This document shows, one piece after another, positions 35,843 through 44,202 of a stretch of DNA of 64,000 bases. The position numbers and the translations under genes were made by a program. Position 1 is the stretch's first letter. Each line of letters starts with the position of its first letter. Origin of the DNA: Mycolicibacterium aichiense (GTDB lineage Bacteria; Actinomycetota; Actinomycetes; Mycobacteriales; Mycobacteriaceae); NCBI RefSeq assembly GCF_010726245.1, contig NZ_AP022561.1, positions 868,001-932,000 of the forward strand, read 5' to 3'. Under the pieces are notes generated by a model. That model saw nothing but the letters and a program-made list of their open reading frames with translations. It was not told where the DNA came from and made no database searches.

Positions 35843-37544
35843 GAGCAGAGGGTAGGCGATCAACCTGTCGGTGTTGCCCCTTGCGCAGGGTGGCGATCAG
35901 TTCGCGGTACGGGCCGACGAGGTAAGCGGTGTCGCCGGCGATCAGCGGGGTGTCGCGGCGCGGATGCAGCCGCAGCGGTGACCCCGCCCGGGCGATGGAG
36001 ATGACCCGGGTCTGGGTCGACAGCTGGAACATCCGGATACCGTCCAGTTCGCTGCCGGGCTGCACCTGCACCGCACCGACCATGAACGACCGCTGACCGA
36101 CCGAGAAGGTCCCCAGCACATCGAGGCCCATCGCCTCGCCGATGAACCACGGCGTGGCCAGGTCGACCGTCGAGCGGACGAACTCGAACTTGAATCGAGT
36201 GCCGACCGCCGATCCGAGCGCCCGGTCGTAGATGCGCAGCACGATCGGAACGTCGGGGCGTTGGATCTCGGGAAGTGCTCGCGGACCGAGCATCTCGCGC
36301 ACCACGATGCCGGTCTCGATGTTGACCACATCGTCCTGGGTGAGCACCGCGACCGCACGGGCATCGCCGATACGGGCAGCCTCCAGCGTCTGGCGCAGAG
36401 TGGCGTCACCGAAGATCACCGGGACACCCAGTTCGGCCGCCGCCGACAGGTAGCGGTTGTCCTCGTCGCGTTCGATCACGGCGACGTCGTGCCCGGCTGC
36501 CTTGAGCACAGCCGCCACCCCGATCCCGAACGAGCCGAGACCCACCACCACGACGTGGCGCTGGAGGTGGCGAACCTTCTGCTTGCTGGCGGCCTGTGAA
36601 ATCCGATGCGAGAGAAGCACATCGGCTACGAACGCCACCACGATGGCGGTGGTGGCGACCCCGGCGAACATCATGACGACGCCCCACAACCGCAGCCAGT
36701 CCGGCTGATCCAGGAAATTGAAGTCGCCGTACCCGACGGTCGCGATGGTCTCCGCGGAGAAGTAGAGCGCGTCGATCCAATCCATTCCCGGCTGCTGGTA
36801 GGCGAATCGCAGCATGATCGTCGAACCGATCAGCAACGTGGCCGACACCGCCAGCGCACGGTAGAACATCGGGTTCAGGTCGTCGGCGAATGCGCGCACC
36901 GCATCCGAGATCCGGACGAACAGCGGCCGCGCCCGCGGGGATGCCGGTATCGGCTTGGCGACTTCGATACCCCGCTCGGCGAGTTCGTCGGCGGTCCCGA
37001 TCATCGCCGTCCAGTCACCCGCGTGTACCTGCACGTCGCGGCCAGGACACGCGATCACCTCGCCGGGATTGTCCGAGCTCTCGCCGCGGATCACCGCGAC
37101 CGGGGCGAGGTCGCCGAAGATCTCCCGCAGACTGCCGTCCCGCCGGGCGGTGGCGCCGGTCACGACGAAGTCCACTCCGGCCACCGAGATGGTGTGGGTG
37201 GTCCGTTTCAGCAGTGCTTCCACCACAGATGGCGCCGCCAGGTCCGCCACGTCGAGGATGGCGCCAGGCCCGTTGCCGTCGGCCATGGCCTCGCGCAACA
37301 CCGCATTGGACAGCCGAGCCACGATGCGCGCCCTCGGGTTGGCCTGTCGGGCGAGCAGTGCGATCTCCAGATTGAGCGCATCGTCGTCGTCGGCACAGAT
37401 CACCGCATCGGCGGTGGCTATCCCGGCGTCCTCGAGATCTTCCGGGGCCTGCGAGATCGCGACACTGACCCCCGCGTTGTTGAGTTCCTCGATGATCCGC
37501 AACCCGAGCGCGTCGTCGCCGCAGACGATGGTGTGGCCCCGCAT
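35826..37544 (-). CDS. Potassium channel flanked by two RCK/TrkA domains
   Basis: 572 residues. An N-terminal Rossmann-like TrkA-N unit (HTIVCGDDALGLRI onward, to about 200) precedes two membrane helices around the selectivity filter TVGYGD (269-274). A second RCK unit (VVVVGLGSFGIGVAAVLKAAGHDV) and a TrkA-C-like region follow to the end. Known RCK channels such as MthK carry RCK domains only after the pore, so this RCK-pore-RCK order is notable. Predicted role: K+ flux gated by nucleotide or divalent ligands. Co-transcribed with the YihY gene. Confidence 0.88.
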   Translation of the reverse strand: MRGHTIVCGDDALGLRIIEELNNAGVSVAISQAPEDLEDAGIATADAVICADDDDALNLEIALLARQANPRARIVARLSNAVLREAMADGNGPGAILDVADLAAPSVVEALLKRTTHTISVAGVDFVVTGATARRDGSLREIFGDLAPVAVIRGESSDNPGEVIACPGRDVQVHAGDWTAMIGTADELAERGIEVAKPIPASPRARPLFVRISDAVRAFADDLNPMFYRALAVSATLLIGSTIMLRFAYQQPGMDWIDALYFSAETIATVGYGDFNFLDQPDWLRLWGVVMMFAGVATTAIVVAFVADVLLSHRISQAASKQKVRHLQRHVVVVGLGSFGIGVAAVLKAAGHDVAVIERDEDNRYLSAAAELGVPVIFGDATLRQTLEAARIGDARAVAVLTQDDVVNIETGIVVREMLGPRALPEIQRPDVPIVLRIYDRALGSAVGTRFKFEFVRSTVDLATPWFIGEAMGLDVLGTFSVGQRSFMVGAVQVQPGSELDGIRMFQLSTQTRVISIARAGSPLRLHPRRDTPLIAGDTAYLVGPYRELIATLRKGQHRQVDRLPSAHDGVG

Positions 37545-37593
37545 GGGGGAACGCTACTTCGGAAAGTCCCGTCGTGACGGGTCAGAATGAGTT

Positions 37594-38325
37594 ATGCCTA
37601 CCGCCCCCTACGTCAAAGCCTGCATCAACGGCGCCCGCACCCCCGACCAGCACGCCGGACTCCCGGTGTCGCCGGAGCAGCTGGCCGGCGCCGCCGTCGC
37701 GGCGCACTCGGCCGGGGCCATGGCGGTTCATCTGCACCCCAAGACCCCCGACGGCGTCGATTCCCTCGAACCGGACACGGTGGCGGCGGCGGTCAGCGCC
37801 GTCCGGCACGCGGTGCCGGGCCTGCCGCTGGGGGTGACCACGGGATTCTGGGCGCTGCCCGACGAACAGCGGCGGTTACACGCCGTCGAGTCCTGGACCG
37901 TGCTGCCCGACTTCGCCTCCGTCAACTGGCACGAGCCCGGCGCGCAGGATCTGGCTCAGTTGCTGCTGAGCCGGGGCATCGGCGTGGAGGCAGGCATCTT
38001 TCACGCCGAAGCCGCCGAATCCTGGGCGAGTTCACCGCTGGCCCCGCACTGCCTTCGGGTGATGATCGAACTGCAGCCCGACGGAGACACCGCGACCGCT
38101 GATGACCTGCTGGCGCGGATCCGCAGGGCCGAGTCACCGGCGCCGGTGCTGCTGCACGGCCTGGACGACAGCTGCTGGCCACTGCTGGCCCACGCCGGGC
38201 TGCGCGGAGTGCAAACCCGCATCGGGCTGGAGGACACGCTGCTGCTGCCCGACGGGTCACCTGCCCCGGGCAACGCCGAACTCGTCGCCGCCGCGTACGA
38301 GGTGCTCCGGAGCGTCACTCGGTAG
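37594..38325 (+). CDS. DUF849/BKACE-family enzyme (beta-keto acid cleavage type)
   Basis: 243 residues. N-terminal KACINGARTP and the zinc motif HLHPK (residues about 46-50) are hallmarks of the BKACE family, named after 3-keto-5-aminohexanoate cleavage enzyme (Kce). These enzymes split beta-keto acids with acetyl-CoA. The protein is shorter than typical Kce (about 270-300), and its neighbours are unrelated to lysine fermentation, so the substrate is open. Its 3' end overlaps the convergent cupin gene by 11 bp. Confidence 0.8.
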   Translation: MPTAPYVKACINGARTPDQHAGLPVSPEQLAGAAVAAHSAGAMAVHLHPKTPDGVDSLEPDTVAAAVSAVRHAVPGLPLGVTTGFWALPDEQRRLHAVESWTVLPDFASVNWHEPGAQDLAQLLLSRGIGVEAGIFHAEAAESWASSPLAPHCLRVMIELQPDGDTATADDLLARIRRAESPAPVLLHGLDDSCWPLLAHAGLRGVQTRIGLEDTLLLPDGSPAPGNAELVAAAYEVLRSVTR

Positions 38326-38761
38326 GTGGGGCCAAGGCGAAGTCGGCGAAGTCGAAGCCCGGCACCACCACGCAGCTGACCAGCGTCGGCTCGTCGTCGC
38401 GGGGACGAGCGCGCTGCCAGTGACCGGGCGGCACCAGCACCTGCGGTCGTTCGCCTGCGACGATATCGGGGCCCAGCAGAACCGTTGTGGCGCTGTCCTT
38501 TTCCGGGCCGATGTCAAGCAGCAGCGGGCTGCCGCGGTGATAGAGCCACAATTCAGCGCTGCGCACCGTGTGCCAGGCGGACTGCTGGCCGGGCAGTAGC
38601 ACGAAATAGATGGCGGTGCCGGCGTTGCGCGGGCCGTTGTAGTCCGGCGGCAGGGCGGATTCGCCGACAATCAGGTCACTGCGCCAGGTCTCGCGGAAAA
38701 AGCCACCTTCGGGATGGGGTCCCATCGCCAGCTCGCGAACCCAGTCGGGGAGATCCGTCAT
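38315..38761 (-). CDS. Cupin, DUF985 family
   Basis: 148 residues from ATG 38761. PHPEGGFFRETWRSD near the N-terminus, SAWHTVRSAELWLYHRG in the middle and VPPGHWQRA are DUF985 cupin signatures, with histidines for a metal or sugar-type ligand. The fold resembles sugar epimerase/uronate-type cupins; no activity is established. Monocistronic, divergent from the ABC-F gene. Confidence 0.82.
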   Translation of the reverse strand: MTDLPDWVRELAMGPHPEGGFFRETWRSDLIVGESALPPDYNGPRNAGTAIYFVLLPGQQSAWHTVRSAELWLYHRGSPLLLDIGPEKDSATTVLLGPDIVAGERPQVLVPPGHWQRARPRDDEPTLVSCVVVPGFDFADFALAPPTE

Positions 38762-38859
38762 GGCCTCAGCGTAGGGATAAATCAGTTGCCCGGGTCGGGG
38801 TTGCGCCATTAGCGTGGCGCCCGTTGAAGTCGTCCAGTCCGGTGAGGAGGGTCCCCGTC

Positions 38860-38979
38860 GTGGATCACAGCGCAGCTCATCTGCTCGCCGACCACCACTG
38901 GGAGACCCATGCCTACCGACTTCGCCATCACACTGATCGACCTCGACTTCGCCTGGCCGGACGGAACCGTCGCGCTTGA
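38860..38979 (+). CDS. Short His-rich leader ORF overlapping the ABC-F gene
   Basis: 39 codons from GTG 38860, preceded by a strong GAGGAGG site 9-10 bases upstream, stronger than the site of the ABC-F gene itself (GGGAG). It overlaps the first 71 bases of the ABC-F frame. The peptide holds seven histidines in its first 25 residues. Leader peptides ahead of ABC-F and erm genes often sense stalled ribosomes, so translational control is possible. Existence as a translated ORF is inference from the ribosome site. Confidence 0.4.
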   Translation: MDHSAAHLLADHHWETHAYRLRHHTDRPRLRLAGRNRRA

Positions 38980-40483
38980 CGGACTGAACGCGACTCTGCC
39001 TGCCGGCCGCACCGGCCTGGTCGGCGCCAACGGCAGCGGCAAGTCCACCCTGCTACGGCTGATCGCGGGGGACCTGACTCCGACGCAGGGGCAGATCCGC
39101 ACCGGCGGTGACGTCGCCTACCTGCCGCAAACCCTGACACTCGACGTCGGTGTGTCGATCGCCGACGTGCTCGGTCTCGGAGCCGAACTGGCCGCGCTGC
39201 GTGCGATCGAAGCCGGCTCGGCGACCGAACACGACTTCGAGGTGATCGGCGAGGACTGGGACGTCGCGGACCGCGCCGCTGAGGCGCTGCGCGTCATCGG
39301 CATGGGACCCGACGACCTGGACCGGACGATCGGGCAGGTCTCCGGCGGGGAGGCGATGTTGTTGGCGGTCACCGCCCTTCGGCTTCGGTCCGCGGCGATC
39401 ACCCTGCTCGACGAGCCGACTAACAACCTCGACCGCGACGCCAAGGCCAGGTTGTTCGATCTTGTTGCGGACTGGCCGGGCACGCTGGTGATCGTCAGTC
39501 ACGATGTCGCACTGCTGAACCGGATGGACCACACCGCCGAGCTGCACAACCACCGGCTCACCTCGTTCGGCGGTCCCTACCGCGAATTCCGCGCCCACCT
39601 GGACAGTGAACAGGCCGCGGCGGCGCAGGCGGTGTCCGCCGCCGAACAGAGCGTGCGGACGCAGAAGCGTCAGCGCGCTGCCGCCGAGACCAAGCTGGCT
39701 CGCCGTAACCGCAAGGCGCGCAAGGACTACGCCAATAAACGCGCGCCGAAGATCGTGATGAACAACTGGGCCTCGTCCGCCGAGGTGGCGGCGGGCAAAC
39801 TGCGCACTGGGCTCGATGCCCAGGCCGCCGAGGCCGCGGACGCGCTGCAGGCCGCCGAAGCGAGGGTGCGCAGCGACGAGCACATTCGCGTCGACCTGCC
39901 CGACCCCGATGTGCCTGCCAGCCGCAGGATCGCCGAATTGCCGGGTGCGCGTGGACCATTGGTGGTGATGGGCCCTGAACACGTTGCGATCGTCGGGCGC
40001 AACGGCGTCGGCAAGACCCGGCTTCTGGACGATCTGATTGCCGGAACGGCGGGTCGCCTGCTGACCGACCGGGTCGGCTACCTGCCGCAACGCGTAGACG
40101 GCCTGGACGAGCAGGGAACCGTCCTGGACAACGTGCGCGCCGCGGCACCCGATGCCGACACCGCCGTGGTGCGCACCCGGCTGGCCCGGTTCCTGCTACG
40201 CGGTGACGCGGTGTACCGGCCGGTGGCCGGCCTGTCCGGCGGAGAGCGCTTCCGGGTGGCGCTGGCGCGGTTACTGCTGGCGGATCCGCCGCCGCAGCTG
40301 GTCGTGCTCGACGAACCGACCAACAATCTCGACCTGGCCAGCGTGGACCAGCTGGTCGACGCGCTGCGCGCCTACCGTGGCGCGGTGATCGTGGTCAGTC
40401 ACGACGACGAGTTCCTGTCCCGGCTGGATCTGGACCGGACGTTGTCGATGCGGCACCCCGGTGTGTTGGATGCGGCGGGTTAG
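38909..40483 (+). CDS. ABC-F family ATPase (translation/antibiotic-resistance type)
   Basis: 524 residues from ATG 38909. Two ATPase domains, each with Walker A (GANGSGKST near residue 38; GRNGVGKTR near 360), signatures (VSGGE, LSGGE) and Walker B (LLDEPTNNLD, VLDEPTNNLD), are joined by a basic linker of about 90 residues with RRNRKARKDYANKRAP. No membrane segments. ABC-F proteins act on ribosomes to rescue or protect them; this is not the EttA type judged by its short linker. Preceded by a candidate leader ORF. Confidence 0.88.
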   Translation: MPTDFAITLIDLDFAWPDGTVALDGLNATLPAGRTGLVGANGSGKSTLLRLIAGDLTPTQGQIRTGGDVAYLPQTLTLDVGVSIADVLGLGAELAALRAIEAGSATEHDFEVIGEDWDVADRAAEALRVIGMGPDDLDRTIGQVSGGEAMLLAVTALRLRSAAITLLDEPTNNLDRDAKARLFDLVADWPGTLVIVSHDVALLNRMDHTAELHNHRLTSFGGPYREFRAHLDSEQAAAAQAVSAAEQSVRTQKRQRAAAETKLARRNRKARKDYANKRAPKIVMNNWASSAEVAAGKLRTGLDAQAAEAADALQAAEARVRSDEHIRVDLPDPDVPASRRIAELPGARGPLVVMGPEHVAIVGRNGVGKTRLLDDLIAGTAGRLLTDRVGYLPQRVDGLDEQGTVLDNVRAAAPDADTAVVRTRLARFLLRGDAVYRPVAGLSGGERFRVALARLLLADPPPQLVVLDEPTNNLDLASVDQLVDALRAYRGAVIVVSHDDEFLSRLDLDRTLSMRHPGVLDAAG

Positions 40484-40492
40484 GGTCGGACC

Positions 40493-40915
40493 ATGGCACA
40501 CCTGCGCGCGGGCTGGTTCGTTGCGCTCTGCGCGGCGGTCCTGGCCGTCAGCGCCTGGTTGCCGTGGTTGACGACGTCGGTCGCGGGCGGCGGCCGGGCC
40601 AGCGCCATCGGCGGTACCGTCGGCAGCATCGTGCTTCCGCCCCGGTTCGGCGTCGGTCAGTTGATCGTGCTGCTGGCCTCGGCGCTGATCGTCACCGGTG
40701 CGATGGTGGCGCGCGATCTGTCCCCGCGCCTGGCTGCCGCGACGGCGCTGGTGATCTCGGGGCTGCTCGGCGTGCTCACCTATTGGTACTACCACCTCAA
40801 CGTCGGCGGATCGGTGTCGGTGGCGTACGGGTTCTACATCGGGGCGGTGTGCGCGGCCGGCGCAGTGGTCTGCTCCGTGTGGTCGTTGATCTCCGCAATG
40901 GTGCGCCGTAGATGA
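40493..40915 (+). CDS. Small four-helix membrane protein
   Basis: 140 residues with four hydrophobic segments (about 8-24, 55-74, 78-98, 108-133) and a basic end (MVRRR). No family function recognised; similar small multi-pass proteins are frequent in mycobacterial genomes. It starts 9 bp after ABC-F and overlaps the GNAT gene by ATGA, so the three are probably one transcript. Confidence 0.72.
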   Translation: MAHLRAGWFVALCAAVLAVSAWLPWLTTSVAGGGRASAIGGTVGSIVLPPRFGVGQLIVLLASALIVTGAMVARDLSPRLAAATALVISGLLGVLTYWYYHLNVGGSVSVAYGFYIGAVCAAGAVVCSVWSLISAMVRRR

Positions 40916-41505
40916 GCCGATTTGTCGAACCGGTCACTTTGACCGGCGCGCAATGGGTTTCCCTCGAGCCGCTGGAAGAATCCCACGTTCCCGAGATCGC
41001 CGCCGCGGCGGCTGACGTGGGCGAGCTGTGGTTCACCAGCGCACCCACGCCGGACACCGCCGCGGCGTGGGTGAGCCGGATGCAGGCGATGCAGGCCGCC
41101 GACGAGGGCGTGACCTATGTGATCCGCCGGCGCACCGACGGCGTGGTCGTCGGTTCATCGAGCCTGTTCCACGTCGACGCCGCCAACCGCAGGCTCGAGA
41201 TCGGCCACACCTGGCACTCCGCCGCGGCGCGGCGAACCGGGGTCAACACCGAGGCGAAATTGGTGCTGCTCAGCCACGCCTTCGACGAACTGGGCTGCGT
41301 AGCTGTCGAATTCCGCACCCACTTCTTCAATCAGGTCAGCAGGGCCGCGATCGAACGTCTCGGCGCCAAACTCGACGGCGTTTTGCGAAGCCACCAACTG
41401 CTGCCCGACGGGTCCCGGCGGGACACCGTGGTCTACTCCATCCTGGACATCGAATGGCCTGCGGTGCGCAACAACCTGGCGTTTCGGCTCAGCCGCCATT
41501 CTTGA
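40912..41505 (+). CDS. GNAT-family N-acetyltransferase (RimJ/RimL type)
   Basis: 197 residues. It has the RimJ/L layout: WVSLEPLEESHVPEI at the start, a VGSSSLFHV strand, IGHTWHSAAARRTGVNTEAK as the acetyl-CoA loop, and FRTHFFNQVSRAAIERLGAKLDG. It would acetylate an amine on a protein N-terminus or small molecule. ATG overlaps the preceding membrane-protein gene by four bases. With ABC-F it forms a ribosome- or resistance-flavoured cluster, which is inference. Confidence 0.85.
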   Translation: MSRFVEPVTLTGAQWVSLEPLEESHVPEIAAAAADVGELWFTSAPTPDTAAAWVSRMQAMQAADEGVTYVIRRRTDGVVVGSSSLFHVDAANRRLEIGHTWHSAAARRTGVNTEAKLVLLSHAFDELGCVAVEFRTHFFNQVSRAAIERLGAKLDGVLRSHQLLPDGSRRDTVVYSILDIEWPAVRNNLAFRLSRHS

Positions 41506-41599
41506 CCGGTGCGACGGATTCACCCAGTACTGTCTTGCACGGATTGAGGAATACGCCTCACGGCGCCACGACCCGCAGTGGCGCGGAGATGGGGGTGCG

Positions 41600-42883
41600 G
41601 TGGAGCGACTGGTTCGGGCATTGACCGCCTCGATGGACCCGGCATCGTTGGTCGCGCGCGTAGCCGAACAGGTGTGTGCGTTCATGCATGCCGCCGACGG
41701 GGCGGCCGTCACGTTGCTTCGAGGCCCCGACAACGCGTACGTGACGGTGTCCGCGCACGGAGTGATCGCGACGACGACGGGCTTCGTGGTGCCGAGGGAC
41801 ACCAGTTTCCAGGGCCTCGCGGCACGGGAGAAGCGCCCGATGCTGATCCACGATGCACTGAGCGACGAACGGCTGTCGGAACGTGTTCGCGCGATCAACA
41901 AGCAGTGGGGCACCCGGTCGTGGGCGGTGATTCCGCTGACATACAACGGCGACCCGATCGGTTCGCTGCTGCTGGCGGCCACCAACGTCGGCGCGTTCTC
42001 CGACTCCGATGTCGACGCGCTACTGGCGATCAGCGAGTTCGTCTCGGCGCTGGTCGGCGCCCAGTTGCAACTCTCGGCGCTGTTGACCCAGGTGATGACC
42101 GATGGAGACGAGCGGGGGCAACGCGCACTCACGGCGCGATTCGTCGCTTCGGTGATGGTCCCCGAAGCGATGGAGACCGAGAGTCTGCAAGAACGACTTG
42201 ATGTGTTGCTCGCGCAGCCGGACGCGCTCCGGGCGGTCTTCCAGCCCATCGTCCGTCTGGAAGACGGCACCACCGCCGCCTACGAGGGCCTGATGAGGTT
42301 CCCCGAATCAGCGGACGTGACGCCGATGCATTGGTTCACTGCTGCCCGGCGACTGGGCCGCGGCGTCGATCTGGAATATGCCGCGTTGCGCACCATCTTG
42401 CGGGCGGCGCAGCCAATCCCCGGTGACCGCCCCGTGTCCGTCAACCTGAGTCCGAGCGCGGCGCTGGAGCCCGCGATTCACGACGCGCTCGCCGCCCAGG
42501 ACCGAGCGCTGATCGTCGAAATCACCGAGCACGAGCCATTTCCCGCCGACCTCGGCTCCTGTCTGCAGCCGTTGCGGGATCGCGGTGTGTCGATCGCGGT
42601 CGACGACGCCGGCGCCGGCTATGCCAACTTCACCCAGCTGCTGCGGCTGCGCCCCGACATCATCAAGATCGACGGGGAGTTGATCGCCGGTATCGACGAC
42701 GACCCGGTCAAGCGGGCAATGGCGACGGCGCTGAAGTCTCTTGCCGCCGAGCTGCGGGCGAAGACGGTGGCCGAGGCCATCGAGACACCCAGCCAACTGA
42801 AGACGCTGATCGGTCTCGGCATCGAATACGGCCAGGGGTTCCACCTCGGCAGGCCGTCAGATGTCGTCGACCTCGTCGGCTGA
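41600..42883 (+). CDS. GAF-EAL protein, c-di-GMP phosphodiesterase candidate
   Basis: 427 residues from GTG 41600. A GAF sensor domain (about 5-165) is followed by an EAL domain (about 205-420). The EAL motif reads EGL, and NLSP, EITEHE, DDAG (for DDFG), IIKID, AEAIET and GQGFHLG follow in order, so the metal and catalytic acids, the lysine and the glutamine appear kept. Probably degrades c-di-GMP in response to a GAF ligand. A GGDEF cyclase gene lies 6 kb downstream. Cytoplasmic, no membrane segment. Confidence 0.86.
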   Translation: MERLVRALTASMDPASLVARVAEQVCAFMHAADGAAVTLLRGPDNAYVTVSAHGVIATTTGFVVPRDTSFQGLAAREKRPMLIHDALSDERLSERVRAINKQWGTRSWAVIPLTYNGDPIGSLLLAATNVGAFSDSDVDALLAISEFVSALVGAQLQLSALLTQVMTDGDERGQRALTARFVASVMVPEAMETESLQERLDVLLAQPDALRAVFQPIVRLEDGTTAAYEGLMRFPESADVTPMHWFTAARRLGRGVDLEYAALRTILRAAQPIPGDRPVSVNLSPSAALEPAIHDALAAQDRALIVEITEHEPFPADLGSCLQPLRDRGVSIAVDDAGAGYANFTQLLRLRPDIIKIDGELIAGIDDDPVKRAMATALKSLAAELRAKTVAEAIETPSQLKTLIGLGIEYGQGFHLGRPSDVVDLVG

Positions 42884-42922
42884 ACCATGATGTGGGGCAG
42901 GCGATCCGCGCCCGCCGACGTG

Positions 42923-42960
42923 TCCGTGCTCAGCCGCCGAAGATGGCGGCTGAGCACGGA
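42923..42960. terminator. 16 bp perfect-stem hairpin between convergent genes
   Basis: TCCGTGCTCAGCCGCC and its exact reverse complement flank the 6-base loop GAAGAT, between the stops of the EAL gene and hsp18. No long U-tract follows, as is usual for mycobacterial terminators. It can act in both directions. Confidence 0.7.
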
Positions 42961-42982
42961 ACGTCACGGAATCGGTTGGGCC

Positions 42983-43432
42983 TCAGCCCGCTTCGACGGT
43001 CGTCGGCTCGATCGGCTTGCTCTCACCGGAGCGGGTGACCTCGATGCGGCGCGGCTTGGCCCGCTCGGCGAGCGGGATCGTCACGGTCAGGACACCGTTC
43101 TCGTAGGTGGCCGAGATCTTGGCGGTGTCGATACCTTCGCCGAGTGCCAGCTGGCGACGGTAGGTGCCGAAGAACCGCTCGCTGGTCAGCCATTGCACCG
43201 AGTCCTCGGAGCGGGCCGAGCGGTGCGCTGTCAGCGTGAGTGTGCCGTTGTCGACGTTGACGTCGATCGAACCGGGATCCACGCCGGGAAGGTCGGCGGT
43301 CAGCACGTAGTGGTCCTCGACCTTGTAGAGGTCCATCGGCATGAATCGGGGGCTGCGATCGGTTCCGGTTTGGCTGGTCAGCAGTCCCCGGGTCATGGCT
43401 TCAATGTCATTGAACGGATCGAAGCGGAGCAC
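42983..43432 (-). CDS. hsp18: Small heat-shock protein Hsp18 (alpha-crystallin family)
   Basis: 149 residues from GTG 43432, chosen because AGGAGG lies eight bases upstream. It is an alpha-crystallin domain protein (about 40-135) with the strand LADLPGVDPGSIDVNV and the IPLAERAKPRRIEV end typical of the M. leprae 18 kDa antigen group rather than HspX. It acts as an ATP-independent holdase in the cytoplasm. A perfect CIRCE element upstream places it under the HrcA repressor. Confidence 0.9.
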   Translation of the reverse strand: MLRFDPFNDIEAMTRGLLTSQTGTDRSPRFMPMDLYKVEDHYVLTADLPGVDPGSIDVNVDNGTLTLTAHRSARSEDSVQWLTSERFFGTYRRQLALGEGIDTAKISATYENGVLTVTIPLAERAKPRRIEVTRSGESKPIEPTTVEAG

Positions 43433-43503
43433 AGTACTCACCTCCTGCATCGCTGAACGCAAGCCCACCACCCTGGCGGGCAGCTTTACTGTGCACGGCC
43501 AGA

Positions 43504-43530
43504 TTAGCACTCGATGGTGGCGAGTGCTAA
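43504..43530. promoter_or_regulatory. CIRCE operator (TTAGCACTC-N9-GAGTGCTAA)
   Basis: An exact match to the 9-9-9 CIRCE consensus bound by HrcA lies 71 bp upstream of the hsp18 start and 57 bp upstream of the divergent lipoprotein start. HrcA releases it on heat shock. Confidence 0.93.
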
Positions 43531-43587
43531 TACTTTTTGACCGGCTTTATTTCGCCCCGGGTAGGCTGGGCCGGGCTTTTCGAAGGG

Positions 43588-44202
43588 ATGTCTGTGCGCA
43601 AGGCGACGGGAATCGTGGCGGCCGTGTTGGCGGCCGCACTGGCAGTGACGATCACGGGTTGTTCCGACGACAACAAGCCGGTCGCGGCCAAGTGCGACGA
43701 GGTGTCGGCGCCGCTCGTCGACGTCCCCAGCCGAACCGACCAGGAACCGAGGCTTCGGCTGCCGCAGCCACCGGGCTGGGAGCGCACCGACAAGCTGGAC
43801 TCCGAGTCCATCCGCTACGCCATTCGCAACCCGGCGCTGGCCGAGGAGGGCTTCACGCCCAATGCGGTCGTCACCCTGCAGAAGGTGGCCGCCAAGGAGG
43901 GCAACGCCCAGCAGATCCTGGACATCCAAAACAAGCAGCTGGTGGCGCGGTTGAAGGTGACGGACCTCAAGACCAGTTCGGCGACGGTCTGCGGGTCGAC
44001 GGCCCAGTCCACGTCCTACACCGCCCCGGCCATGGGCAAGATTCCGGCCCGCAGCGCGACTTCCCTGGCGGTGGTCTTCACCGACGGTGACGTGAACTGG
44101 GTCAGCACACTCACGGTGCAGACCATCAAGCCCGACAACCCCACGTACGCAGCCGATTCGGCGACGATCCTCAAGGGATTCCAGATAGTCCCGGCTAAAT
44201 AG
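43588..44202 (+). CDS. LpqN/LpqT-family lipoprotein
   Basis: 204 residues from ATG 43588 (GTG 43594 possible). The signal peptide ends in ITGC, a good lipobox with the cysteine near residue 25. The mature part carries the LpqN/T pattern: PQPPGWERTD, FTPNAVVTLQ, and a two-cysteine core. These are cell-envelope lipoproteins of mycobacteria with an uncertain role in envelope assembly or protein interaction. It is divergent from hsp18 across the CIRCE region; a TAGGCT -10-like element lies at 43562-43567. Confidence 0.82.
   Translation: MSVRKATGIVAAVLAAALAVTITGCSDDNKPVAAKCDEVSAPLVDVPSRTDQEPRLRLPQPPGWERTDKLDSESIRYAIRNPALAEEGFTPNAVVTLQKVAAKEGNAQQILDIQNKQLVARLKVTDLKTSSATVCGSTAQSTSYTAPAMGKIPARSATSLAVVFTDGDVNWVSTLTVQTIKPDNPTYAADSATILKGFQIVPAK

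Noticed and set aside
38762..38859. WhiB7-type promoter for the ABC-F gene
   Set aside because: An AT-rich patch followed by GTTGCC exists, but the spacing and the -10 sequence are not convincing enough to claim it.
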